DNA of 64,000 nt. It comes from Flemingiibacterium sp045649205. GTDB lineage: Bacteria; Bacillota; Clostridia; Oscillospirales; CAG-272. This document shows positions 17,533-25,842 of the stretch, one piece after another. Position 1 is the stretch's first letter. Each line of letters begins with the position of its first letter. The notes under the pieces were generated by a model. That model ran no database searches. It was not told where the DNA came from and was given only the letters and a program-made list of their open reading frames with translations. The stretch is from assembly GCA_045649205.1 (NCBI GenBank), contig JAZRPJ010000187.1:1-64000 (forward strand), in the 5' to 3' direction. The translations under genes were made by a program, and so were the position numbers.

Positions 17533-18933
17533 TTACTTGCAATCCTTATAGAATGCCGCAAATGCTTTATAGGACATATACACATCCATCTTGCCCACAA
17601 CTTCATAGGGTGCGTGCATGCTAAGCATGGGAACGCCGCAGTCGATTGTGTTAACGCCTAAGTTTGCAACAAACTGAGCGATTGTACCGCCGCCGCCTGC
17701 ATCAACCTTACCCAATTCAGCTGTATGCCAGAGCACGTTGTTGTCGTTAAAAATCTTTCTTACAAGACCCATGAGCTCTGCAGATGCATCGTTGCTGCCA
17801 CTCTTACCGCCGCTGCCTGTGTACTTACTTACAGCGATACCCTTATTCATTCTGCCGCAGTTCTGTCCGTCATAAACATCACTGAACTTGGGGTCGAATG
17901 CTGCTGAAACGTCAGCAGAAAGGCAGTAGGACTTATCAAGCATTCTGAGACGGTTAATGTCGGAGGGAGCTTCGCCTGTCTTTTCCATAAGCTCGGAAAG
18001 GATAAGCTGCATAAAGTAGCTCTTTGCACCTGTGTTACCCATGCTGCCAACCTCTTCCTTGTCTGTAAGGATGCAAACAGCTGTTCTTTCAGGTGTTTCA
18101 ATATCTAAAATAGCCTTGAGTGCTGCGTAAGAGCAAACGCGGTCATCATGACCGTATGCCGCAATCATACTGCGGTCAAAGCCAAGGTCCTTAGCCTTGA
18201 ATGCGGGAACAATTTCAAGCTCTGCAGAAAGGAAGTCTTCCTCGCAGATGCCGTACTTTTCGTTAATGATAGCGAGCATTTTGCTCTTAACCTCACCCTT
18301 CTTAAGGCCGGTTTCCTCATCGTCTTCACCTTCGTAAGGAATGGAGCCCAGAAGGATTGTGAGCTGTTCGCCCTCAAGCATCCTATCACCTGTCTTAGCC
18401 ATCTGGTTGCGACCAAGATGAGGAAGAAGGTCAGTTATAACAAATGTGAAATCGTCGTCGTAGTCGCCGATGGAAATGTCCTTCTTTGTGCCGTCAGCAA
18501 GCACTACAACACCGTGAATTGCAAGGGGAATTGCCGCCCACTGATACTTCTTGATGCCGCCATAGTAATGTGTCTTGAAGAAAGCCATTTCGCCGTCTTC
18601 GAAAAGGGGATTCTGCTTTAAGTCAAGACGGGGTGCATCGATATGAGCGCCTGCAATATTAACGCCTTCGCTCACTTTCTTTGTACCTATTGTGCAAAGC
18701 ATAATGCACTTATTTTTGTTTACTGCGTAAACCTTGTCGCCTGCCTTAAGGCTTTCAACCTCTGCAAGGTTCTTAAAGCCTGCCGCTTCTGCCATAGCAA
18801 TGGTTGTCTTAACGCATTCGCGTTCTGTCTTACCTTCGTCAAGGTATGTTTTATAACCTTCGCCAAATTCGAAAACCTTTGCTTTTTCATTATCGTCAAT
18901 TACATTCCAGCCGTTTTTGAATTCAAGTTTCAT
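17533..18933 (-). CDS. M18 family aminopeptidase
   Basis: A 466-residue zinc aminopeptidase of the M18 (aspartyl aminopeptidase) family. Metal and catalytic blocks are intact: AGAHIDAPRLDLKQ, YGHDDRVCSY, TDKEEVGSMGNTGA with the Glu-Glu pair, and the terminal MHAPYEVVGKMD. It should remove N-terminal residues from peptides in the cytosol. The GGAGGA site overlaps an upstream ATG (18942), so ATG 18933 is the likely start. A TTGAAA-N17-TATAAT promoter precedes it; rqcP follows in the same operon. Confidence 0.94.
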   Translation of the reverse strand: MKLEFKNGWNVIDDNEKAKVFEFGEGYKTYLDEGKTERECVKTTIAMAEAAGFKNLAEVESLKAGDKVYAVNKNKCIMLCTIGTKKVSEGVNIAGAHIDAPRLDLKQNPLFEDGEMAFFKTHYYGGIKKYQWAAIPLAIHGVVVLADGTKKDISIGDYDDDFTFVITDLLPHLGRNQMAKTGDRMLEGEQLTILLGSIPYEGEDDEETGLKKGEVKSKMLAIINEKYGICEEDFLSAELEIVPAFKAKDLGFDRSMIAAYGHDDRVCSYAALKAILDIETPERTAVCILTDKEEVGSMGNTGAKSYFMQLILSELMEKTGEAPSDINRLRMLDKSYCLSADVSAAFDPKFSDVYDGQNCGRMNKGIAVSKYTGSGGKSGSNDASAELMGLVRKIFNDNNVLWHTAELGKVDAGGGGTIAQFVANLGVNTIDCGVPMLSMHAPYEVVGKMDVYMSYKAFAAFYKDCK

Positions 18934-18963
18934 TTTTATCATCCTCCATAAAACATTTACTTA

Positions 18964-18992
18964 ATTATACAATATTGTTTCCATAATTTCAA
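18964..18992 (-). promoter_or_regulatory. Promoter of M18-rqcP
   Basis: Minus-strand TTGAAA (18987-18992), 17 bases, TATAAT (18964-18969), about 30 bases before the ATG. Lies back to back with the GH127 promoter. Confidence 0.75.
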
Positions 18993-19000
18993 CTGTTATA

Positions 19001-19030
19001 TTGACTTTACAGCCCTCTGTATGTTAAGAT
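19001..19030 (+). promoter_or_regulatory. Candidate GH127 promoter
   Basis: TTGACT (19001-19006), 18 bases, TAAGAT (19025-19030), 33 bases before the ATG of the glycosidase. Confidence 0.6.
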
Positions 19031-19063
19031 TTTTTTAGAATTTTATGTCGAAAGGATTACATC

Positions 19064-20842
19064 ATGATTAAACTTAAAGGACAATACGCACGCCTTAGCG
19101 ATGCAGTGTTGAAAAAAAGCGCATTTTCTGAAAACAGAGAACGTACACTTACTTATTTAAGATTGCTCGATGCCGACAGAATGCTCTACAACTTCCGTAT
19201 GACATTCGGCTTGGAAAATAAATGTGAGCCTTTAGGCGGCTGGGAAGAACCCAAGGGGCTTCTCAGAGGGCATTCAACAGGGCATTTTCTTTCAGCGCTT
19301 GCCCTGGCATACAGTGCAACAGGCGAGGCTGTATTCAAAGAAAAAATGGACTATATGGTCACAGAGCTTCGCAAAATGCAGTTAATGTGCAAAGGCAAAG
19401 CAAGTGACTTTGTGACGAAGGGTGACAGCGAGCACCCCGAGGAAGAGCTTTGGAGCACCAACCCCGAGGAATGGGGCGAGGGCTTTTTGTCTGCCTACTC
19501 CCCCGACCAGTTTGCACTTTTGGAAAAGTTCACAAAGTACAACAAAATCTGGGCACCCTATTATACGCTTCACAAAATAGTTGCAGGTCTTCTTGACTGT
19601 TACACCCGTGGTGGCAACGAGGAAGCGCTTGATTGTGCAAAGGGAATTGCAAGCTGGATTGCAGACCGCCTTGCTCTCCTTTCCCATGAGCACCGCACAA
19701 AAATGTGGAGCATGTACATCGCCGGTGAATTTGGTGGCATGAACGAGTCGCTCACAGCTCTTTACAACATAACAGGCGAGGAAAAATATCTTGCAACGGC
19801 AAAAATGTTTGATAATGAAAACATTTTCCCCGGTTTAGCCAAGGGTGAGGATACAATTAAAAACCTTCATGCTAACCAGCATATTCCTCAGATACTTGGT
19901 GCAATCGAGGAATATATGGCAACTGAGGACGATTTTTACTACTCCATAGGTAAAAGCTTTTTTGATATAGTGACAGAGCACCACATGTATGCAATCGGCG
20001 GTGTTGGTCAGGCTGAAACCTTTAAAAACCCCGACGAACTGGCACTCAACATTAAGGAAGCCACAAACTGCGAAACCTGTGCCGCATATAACATGCTCAA
20101 AACGGCACGTATGCTCTACGGCTTAAACCCCGATGAGGTTAAGTATATGGATTATTACGAAAGAGCCATGATTAATCAGATACTGGCCTCCCAGACACCC
20201 TTCGTTGACGAAAACCATCACAACGGCGTTACATACATGCTTCCCATTGGCCCCGGTGCAGAAAAGGAATACACAGACGACTACGATTCTTTCACCTGCT
20301 GTCACGGCACAGGAATGGAAAACCACGTAAAATATCAGGACGCATCCTTCTTTATCAAGGACGACAATACACTTGTTGTAAATCAGTATGTGCCCGCAAC
20401 CTATAATGGTGACGTATGCGTGGAAATTGACACCCTCTTCCCCTTTGGTGGCGGAAAAATCACTGTTACAGGTGATTGCGATATGGAAATTCTTTTCCGT
20501 ATTCCCACCTGGTGTGAAAACCCCTTTAACCTTCCGGAAGAAGGCAGATATGCACGCCTTTTCCACAAGGCAGGAGCTACAGATGTAATCGAAGTTAATT
20601 TCAATTACGAAGTGCGCTTTGAAAAGACCCCCGATAAGCTTGAGGGCAAAGAAGTTGGCGCTGTTATGTACGGTCCCTTTGTAATGGTTTGTGAAAACAG
20701 CTACAAAAAGTTTTTAACCATCGGCAAGGACCTTACTCCCGTAGAAAATGAAATTGCATTAACAGGCTATGGCTTGAAGTTTGTACCCATGTATCAGATG
20801 CATAATAGGCCCTACCATACATATTTTATAATTGAAGACTAA
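19064..20842 (+). CDS. Glycoside hydrolase family 127 (beta-L-arabinofuranosidase-like)
   Basis: A 592-residue member of GH127 (DUF1680). The (alpha/alpha)6 barrel begins with LLDADRMLYNFR and GGWEEPKGLLRGHSTGHFLSALA. The zinc and catalytic residues line up with the characterised Bifidobacterium enzyme HypBA1: Glu337 and Cys339 in NCETCAAYNMLK, and Cys412-Cys413 in FTCCHGTGMENHVKY (one Cys is the nucleophile). No signal peptide, so it acts on imported arabino-oligosaccharides. No sugar transporter is adjacent. Monocistronic with own promoter and terminator. The true substrate within GH127 is not determinable here. Confidence 0.92.
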   Translation: MIKLKGQYARLSDAVLKKSAFSENRERTLTYLRLLDADRMLYNFRMTFGLENKCEPLGGWEEPKGLLRGHSTGHFLSALALAYSATGEAVFKEKMDYMVTELRKMQLMCKGKASDFVTKGDSEHPEEELWSTNPEEWGEGFLSAYSPDQFALLEKFTKYNKIWAPYYTLHKIVAGLLDCYTRGGNEEALDCAKGIASWIADRLALLSHEHRTKMWSMYIAGEFGGMNESLTALYNITGEEKYLATAKMFDNENIFPGLAKGEDTIKNLHANQHIPQILGAIEEYMATEDDFYYSIGKSFFDIVTEHHMYAIGGVGQAETFKNPDELALNIKEATNCETCAAYNMLKTARMLYGLNPDEVKYMDYYERAMINQILASQTPFVDENHHNGVTYMLPIGPGAEKEYTDDYDSFTCCHGTGMENHVKYQDASFFIKDDNTLVVNQYVPATYNGDVCVEIDTLFPFGGGKITVTGDCDMEILFRIPTWCENPFNLPEEGRYARLFHKAGATDVIEVNFNYEVRFEKTPDKLEGKEVGAVMYGPFVMVCENSYKKFLTIGKDLTPVENEIALTGYGLKFVPMYQMHNRPYHTYFIIED

Positions 20843-20845
20843 ACG

Positions 20846-20879
20846 AAACTGCACTTGAAAGTTCAAGTGCAGTTTTTCT
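20846..20879 (+). terminator. Terminator of the GH127 gene
   Basis: Fourteen-base perfect arms AAACTGCACTTGAA / TTCAAGTGCAGTTT with a very short loop, followed by TTCTTT, 4 bases after the stop. Confidence 0.9.
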
Positions 20880-20883
20880 TTAA

Positions 20884-20960
20884 TGACGAAGTCTATTCAT
20901 GAGCCAAAGGCACAATTCACAACGAAGTTAATTCATGCAAGCTGGGCTTGCAATTAATTG
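20884..20960. repeat. Degenerate tandem repeat units between GH127 and gapA
   Basis: Two similar units, GACGAAGTCTATTCATGAG and AACGAAGTTAATTCATGCA, about 40 bases apart, followed by AAGCTGGGCTTGCAATTAATT with AATTCAT/CAATTAATT symmetry. No ORF is present. It may be a fragment of an intergenic repeat family of this genome. Confidence 0.4.
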
Positions 20961-21029
20961 ACTCGCGTAAGTTCTAAAATAAAAAGCCCGACACACAGTG
21001 TCGGGCTTAATTTTAAAACTTACGCGAGT
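20961..21029 (-). terminator. Extended terminator hairpin spanning the gapA stop codon
   Basis: A standard terminator core (AGCCCGACAC / GTGTCGGGCT, loop ACA) is enclosed by a further inverted repeat: 20961-20980 pairs with 21010-21029 with one mismatch. The outer right arm covers the gapA stop codon (21020-21022) and the final codons, so the left arm is an inverted copy of the gene end. Confidence 0.85.
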
Positions 21030-22051
21030 TCTGCGAAGTACTTAATTGTTCTTACCATCTGGCTTGTGTAGCTGTTTTCGTTGTCATACCAAGAAACAAC
21101 CTGTACCTGGTAAAGGTCATCGCCAACCTTGGAAACCATTGTCTGTGTAGCATCGAAGAGAGAACCGTATGTCATACCGATAACGTCGGAAGATACGATT
21201 TCATCTTCGTTGTAACCGAAGGAAGCAGAAGCAGCAGCCTTCATAGCAGCGTTGATGCCTTCCTTAGTTACGTCTGCACCCTTAACAACAGCTGTAAGGA
21301 TTGTTGTAGAACCTGTGGGAACGGGAACTCTCTGAGCAGCACCGATGAGCTTGCCGTTAAGTTCGGGAATTACAAGACCGATAGCCTTTGCAGCACCTGT
21401 AGAGTTGGGAACGATGTTTGCAGCACCTGCACGAGCACGACGAAGGTCACCCTTTCTGTGAGGACCGTCGAGGATCATCTGGTCGCCTGTGTAAGCATGG
21501 ATTGTAGCCATGATACCGGACTGGATTTCTGCATAGTCGTTAAGAGCCTTAGCCATGGGAGCAAGGCAGTTTGTTGTACAAGAAGCAGCGGAGATAATCT
21601 TATCGTCAGCTGTAAGTGTCTTTTCGTTTACGGAGAATACGATTGTGGGAAGATCGTTACCAGCGGGAGCGGAGATAACTACCTTCTTAGCACCAGCGTC
21701 GATGTGAGCCTGGCTCTTTTCCTTGGAGCAGTAGAAACCTGTACATTCGAGAACTACGTCTACACCGATTTCACCCCAGGGAAGATCTGCTGCGTTCTTT
21801 TCTGCATAAATCTTGATTTCCTTACCATCAACTGTGATAGAACCTTCGCCTGCAACAACTGTGTGTGTGCCTGCACCGATCTTACCGCAGTAACCACCCT
21901 GTGCTGTGTCATACTTGAGAAGGTGAGCGAGCATCTTAGGATCTGTAAGATCGTTGATAGCTACTACTTCGTAACCTTCAGCGCCAAACATCTGTCTGAA
22001 CGCGAGACGGCCGATACGGCCAAAACCATTGATTGCAACTTTAACTGCCAT
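21020..22051 (-). CDS. gapA: Glyceraldehyde-3-phosphate dehydrogenase, type I
   Basis: A 343-residue glycolytic enzyme. NAD-binding GFGRIGRLAFRQ and the Asp of AINDLTDP, typical of NAD-preferring catabolic forms; catalytic Cys158 in SAASCTTNCLAPMAK; SWYDNENSYTSQMVR at the C terminus. AGGAGG precedes the ATG. It stands alone rather than beside pgk-tpi, and lies 65 bases downstream of the cyclophilin gene on the same strand, so it may be partly co-transcribed with it. Confidence 0.97.
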   Translation of the reverse strand: MAVKVAINGFGRIGRLAFRQMFGAEGYEVVAINDLTDPKMLAHLLKYDTAQGGYCGKIGAGTHTVVAGEGSITVDGKEIKIYAEKNAADLPWGEIGVDVVLECTGFYCSKEKSQAHIDAGAKKVVISAPAGNDLPTIVFSVNEKTLTADDKIISAASCTTNCLAPMAKALNDYAEIQSGIMATIHAYTGDQMILDGPHRKGDLRRARAGAANIVPNSTGAAKAIGLVIPELNGKLIGAAQRVPVPTGSTTILTAVVKGADVTKEGINAAMKAAASASFGYNEDEIVSSDVIGMTYGSLFDATQTMVSKVGDDLYQVQVVSWYDNENSYTSQMVRTIKYFAELA

Positions 22052-22116
22052 GTTAAAGACCTCCTAAATAAAAATTTATTTAAAATATTAATAACGGCTT
22101 ATGCCATATTAAACTC

Positions 22117-22746
22117 TTACTCAACAATTGTGATGGATTCGATAACAACCTTTTCGATGGGAGCATCGTAATAGTCTGTTTCAACGGATGCAATCTTGTC
22201 CACAACCTCAATGCCTTCAACAACCTTACCAAAGGCTGCATACTGACCGTCAAGGTGAGGAGCATCCTGGTGCATGATAAAGAACTGACTGCCTGCACTA
22301 TCGGGCATCTGGCTTCTTGCCATGGAAATAACACCGCGTGTGTGCTTAAGGTTATTAACAACACCATTAGCTAAAAATTCGCCCTTGATGTTGTGGCCGG
22401 GACCGCCTGTACCGTTACCAAGGGGGCAACCGCCCTGAATCATAAATCCACTGATAATTCTGTGGAATGTAAGACCGTCGTAAAAACCGTCGTTTGCGAG
22501 AGTCTTGAAATTTTCAACTGTAATGGGAGCAACATCGGGGTACAATTCAAGCTTTATTGTATCGCCGGACTCCATTGTGATAACTGCCTGCACTATTTCT
22601 TCAATCCCTTCGGTGGAATTTTCTGTAACGCTTTCAACCGTTACAGCTTCTGTTGGCTGAACGTCTTCCGTAGTTTCAACCGCATTTTTGGGTGCACAGC
22701 CTGTAATAAGCATCAGGCATGCAAAAACTGCAAAAATTTTCTTCAT
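22117..22746 (-). CDS. Lipoprotein cyclophilin-type peptidyl-prolyl isomerase
   Basis: A 209-residue protein. A lipoprotein signal (MKKIFAVFACLMLITGC, lipid-modified Cys17) and a Glu/Thr/Val-rich spacer to about residue 50 precede a cyclophilin domain. The active-site blocks are FHRIISGFMIQGG, SMARSQMPDSAGSQFFI and AAFGKVVEGIEVVD. It should catalyse prolyl isomerisation of exported proteins on the outer face of the membrane. Own promoter TTGAAA-N17-TATAAT. Confidence 0.93.
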   Translation of the reverse strand: MKKIFAVFACLMLITGCAPKNAVETTEDVQPTEAVTVESVTENSTEGIEEIVQAVITMESGDTIKLELYPDVAPITVENFKTLANDGFYDGLTFHRIISGFMIQGGCPLGNGTGGPGHNIKGEFLANGVVNNLKHTRGVISMARSQMPDSAGSQFFIMHQDAPHLDGQYAAFGKVVEGIEVVDKIASVETDYYDAPIEKVVIESITIVE

Positions 22747-22773
22747 ACTTCATCATCCTAACTACCATCTAAT

Positions 22774-22802
22774 ATTATATCCGTAATCGGTGTTATTTTC
22801 AA
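22774..22802 (-). promoter_or_regulatory. Promoter of the cyclophilin gene
   Basis: Minus-strand TTGAAA (22797-22802), 17 bases, TATAAT (22774-22779), 28 bases before the ATG. Confidence 0.75.
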
Positions 22803-22840
22803 GCATTTTTTAGTATTTTTTGCTCAAAACGTTAAAATAT

Positions 22841-22872
22841 ACAAAAACCGTACTACTATAGCACGGTTTTGT
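22841..22872 (-). terminator. Terminator of the LCP gene
   Basis: Inverted repeat CAAAAACCGT / ACGGTTTTG with a 10-base loop, about 30 bases after the LCP stop on the minus strand. Confidence 0.8.
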
Positions 22873-22901
22873 ATAAAATTATTTCACGCTTTCGCTTCTT
22901 G

Positions 22902-23789
22902 TTATTTAAATTCTGTTTCAATAAGCGTTTTTAAATCGTCCTTATAGTGAACGTAGTAGGAAACCTCGCCTATATACTGACCCTCGCCGGGCACAGTGAA
23001 TGACTTGAACTTTTCGCTGTCCTTAACAGCCAGAAGCTGTTTACCTGCATCAATCATTTCACGGCGTGTCATATCCGTTGAGGAATTTTTCTCAACAATT
23101 GAGTACACCTCGGGGATTTTAAGAATATACGCTGCCGTAAGCTTCTGCTCGATAAGCTCCTTCATAAAGTCCTGCTGGACCTTAATGCGGTCAATGTCGC
23201 CGTTTGTATAGCGACGGAAACGCACCAGCTGCTCTGCCTTGTCACCGTCAAGAAGCTGGTAGCCTCTTTCAAGGTGAATGTACAAATCCTGCAAGGGGTC
23301 TTCATAGTCCATCTTGCGTGGCACTGTAAAGTACACGCCGCCCAAAGCATCGATTGTGTCACGGAAAGCCTTTGTGTCGATGAGGAAATAATGGTGCACA
23401 GGCAAGCCGGTAAGCTCCTTGACGCAATTTATTACCTGCTCAACACCGCCATGGGAAAAGGAAGAATTTATCTTCAGGTTGCGGTTATTAAGTCTGATTC
23501 GTGTATCACGGGGGATAGAAAGCATATTTACCTGATGGTCCACCGGGTCAATCTGACAAAGCATCATAACGTCAGTAAGCTTTGCTTCAACATCCACACC
23601 TAACAGGAGTATATTATACGGCTTGCTTTTCTCAACCTCTTCAAGACCCTTTACATGTTCGTCCACTGTGCCGTCAGGCATGTTTACGCCACCGCCAAAG
23701 GCTGAGTTAAAGAAAATAATTCCCGCCGAAAAAATTGCAAATATGAAGGTTGTACAAGTTACGATTAAAAGATATTTTTTTACATTCAT
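22902..23789 (-). CDS. LytR-CpsA-Psr (LCP) family wall glycopolymer ligase
   Basis: A 295-residue protein with one N-terminal membrane helix (about 5-27) and an extracellular LCP domain. Family residues: NILLLGVD (pyrophosphate-binding start), SIPRDTRIRLN with the conserved Arg-Asp, INSSFSHGGVEQVINCV, HYFLIDTKAFRDTIDALGGV and the LVRFRRYTNGDIDRIKVQQDF block. LCP enzymes attach teichoic-acid-like or capsular polymers to peptidoglycan. Monocistronic, driven by a consensus promoter. Confidence 0.94.
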   Translation of the reverse strand: MNVKKYLLIVTCTTFIFAIFSAGIIFFNSAFGGGVNMPDGTVDEHVKGLEEVEKSKPYNILLLGVDVEAKLTDVMMLCQIDPVDHQVNMLSIPRDTRIRLNNRNLKINSSFSHGGVEQVINCVKELTGLPVHHYFLIDTKAFRDTIDALGGVYFTVPRKMDYEDPLQDLYIHLERGYQLLDGDKAEQLVRFRRYTNGDIDRIKVQQDFMKELIEQKLTAAYILKIPEVYSIVEKNSSTDMTRREMIDAGKQLLAVKDSEKFKSFTVPGEGQYIGEVSYYVHYKDDLKTLIETEFK

Positions 23790-23832
23790 ACTATCTTCTC
23801 CGATTTTTCAAATTCACACTGTACCAATTTTA

Positions 23833-23861
23833 ATTATATAATATCGCGGCTTACTTGTCAA
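23833..23861 (-). promoter_or_regulatory. Consensus sigma-A promoter of the LCP gene
   Basis: Minus-strand TTGACA (23856-23861), exactly 17 bases, TATAAT (23833-23838): a perfect consensus, 43 bases before the ATG. Confidence 0.85.
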
Positions 23862-23950
23862 GAAAGCCTCTTCATTTATAATACCATTTAAACCGACAAA
23901 AAGTTGCATGAATTTGTAAAATTTTTTTAAACTGTCCCCGGCTTGCAAAC

Positions 23951-23978
23951 AAAAAGCACGCCTTTCGGCGTGCTTTTA
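23951..23978 (-). terminator. Terminator of the opp operon
   Basis: Arms AAAAGCACGCC / GGCGTGCTTTT with loop TTTC, 10 bases after the oppA-like stop codon. Confidence 0.9.
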
Positions 23979-23987
23979 AACTTAATC

Positions 23988-25793
23988 TTATTCTACTGTT
24001 GTGTACATGAAGTACTTGTAACCCAAGGGGTTGGAGTAGAAGCCCTTAACGGAAGAGTTAAGCATGTAGATATCTGTGTAGTAGTAAACAGGGTTGATAC
24101 AGCCTGTGGACATAAGAAGGTCTTCTGCATAGTGCATAAGAGCATATCTTGTTTCGATATCGCCGCAGGACTTAACGTAGGAAATAACTACGTCGTATGT
24201 TTCTGCCCATGTACCGTTTTCAACAACTACATCATAACCGAAGGGTGTAAGGTCGATGGAGTAGCCCTTGAAGTCTGCGTGAGCACCCTTACCGAGCTGA
24301 GCATCGTTGTTACCGGAAGATGTAATCCACATGTCAAGGAATGTGATGGGATCGTTGTAGTCAGCTACCCAACCATGTCTTGCAACGGAGAAGTCACCGT
24401 TGTTACGTGTGTTAAGGAATGTGTTCCATTCCTGGTTTTCGAGGTTAAGTGTGAAGCCTACGCCTGCGAATGCGCCCTGGATATATTCACCGATAGCCTG
24501 GTGAGCATCGTTTGTGTTGTAAATATATGTGAGAGAAGGAGCATTTGTGAACATGCCTGTAGCTTCATCGAATGCGTAGTACTTCTTAAGAACTTCAACA
24601 GCTGCTGTGAAGTTTGCTTCAACAGCGTTTATATCGAAGTAGCCTGTGTATTCGTCGGAATTACCTGCATTCTGGATGTATTCTGTGCCGTCAGCATCTG
24701 TAAGACCGCTACCTACAAATGTGGATGCGGGCATTTCACCTGCCTGGCTGATTGCTTCTACAATGTAGTTACGGTCAAGAAGAAGACCGAGTGCGTTACG
24801 GATTTCAGCCTGAGCTGCTTCCTTTTCAGCGCCTGTGAGAGTTGTGTCTGCAGGAAGGAGTGTTTCGTTAACGTTCCAGCATACGAAGTAAGTACCGAGC
24901 TGACCTGCAACTACAAATTCATCGGGATACTGAGTCTTAAGAGCGGGGATTTCCGCTGTGGGAACGTCATCGATAAGAAGCCAGGAACCGTTCTTGAAGT
25001 TTGTGAGCATGTTGTTTGCGTCATCGGAAAGATAGCACTTGATTTCGGGCATTGTTACAGCTGCCGCATCATAGTAGTTTTCGTTCTTTGTAAGTGTGAT
25101 AACGCTGTCATGTTCCCAAGCTGTGATTGTGTAGGGACCGTTACATACATATGTGGAGGGATCTGTAGCCCAAGCTTCGTCAGCTACAACATCTTCACGT
25201 ACAGGCATGTATGTGGGGAAAGCAAGAAGCTCGTTCCAGTAGTTAACCTTGTTGTAAAGAGTAACTTCGAGAGTTCTTTCGTCAAGAGCTTCAACAGCAA
25301 GCTTAGCGCCTTCTGCTTCTGCTTCAACATCCTTGTAGCCCTTGATTACGTCAAACATGTAGCAGTAGTCAGCTGCTGTAGCGGGAGCTGCAGCTCTGTT
25401 CCAGCTGAATACGAAATCAGCTGCTGTGAGAGGCTGACCGTCGGACCACTTAAGACCTTCTTTAAGTGTGTAGGTATAAGTGATTGTACCGTCTTCGTTT
25501 TCAACACCTTCAACAAGCTCTTCAACGCATTCGGGAACGATTACGAGGTTGCCGTTATCGTCCTGAGCCCACTTAGCAAGAGAAGAGAAAAGGTGTGCTA
25601 CCATTGTTGCACCGTCAACAGAAGAGTTGAGTGCGGGGTCAAGTGTGTCGGGTTCGGAAGCAAGACATACTGCAAGAGACTGAACAGGAGCTGCTGCTGT
25701 GGGGTCAGTTGCATTATCGTTGCCGCCGCAAGCTGCCATTGAAAGTACAAATGTACAAGCAAGGACAACCGCTAAAAGTTTTCTGAGTTTCAT
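23988..25793 (-). CDS. oppA: Oligopeptide ABC transporter substrate-binding lipoprotein
   Basis: A 601-residue family 5 solute-binding protein. The lipoprotein signal ends LSMAAC with lipidated Cys22, then an Asn/Asp/Thr linker. Typical blocks: EPDTLDPALNSS, GLKWSDGQPLTAADFVFSW, YNGPYT-like CNGPYTITAWEHDSVITLTKN, and RHGWVADYNDPITFLDMW. It delivers peptides to the OppBCDF complex encoded upstream. ATG 25793 is preferred because the AAAGG site overlaps an earlier ATG (25805). Placed last in the operon, an uncommon order. Confidence 0.94.
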   Translation of the reverse strand: MKLRKLLAVVLACTFVLSMAACGGNDNATDPTAAAPVQSLAVCLASEPDTLDPALNSSVDGATMVAHLFSSLAKWAQDDNGNLVIVPECVEELVEGVENEDGTITYTYTLKEGLKWSDGQPLTAADFVFSWNRAAAPATAADYCYMFDVIKGYKDVEAEAEGAKLAVEALDERTLEVTLYNKVNYWNELLAFPTYMPVREDVVADEAWATDPSTYVCNGPYTITAWEHDSVITLTKNENYYDAAAVTMPEIKCYLSDDANNMLTNFKNGSWLLIDDVPTAEIPALKTQYPDEFVVAGQLGTYFVCWNVNETLLPADTTLTGAEKEAAQAEIRNALGLLLDRNYIVEAISQAGEMPASTFVGSGLTDADGTEYIQNAGNSDEYTGYFDINAVEANFTAAVEVLKKYYAFDEATGMFTNAPSLTYIYNTNDAHQAIGEYIQGAFAGVGFTLNLENQEWNTFLNTRNNGDFSVARHGWVADYNDPITFLDMWITSSGNNDAQLGKGAHADFKGYSIDLTPFGYDVVVENGTWAETYDVVISYVKSCGDIETRYALMHYAEDLLMSTGCINPVYYYTDIYMLNSSVKGFYSNPLGYKYFMYTTVE

Positions 25794-25842
25794 GGTTTTT
25801 TCCATCCTTTCTTTTTATATCTTAAGCTTTTCGCTTAAAATT

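Noticed and set aside
23943..25742. A 599-codon open frame on the plus strand opposite oppA
   Set aside because: Cys/Val-rich composition, no ribosome site or homologous motif; a shadow of the codon pattern of oppA.
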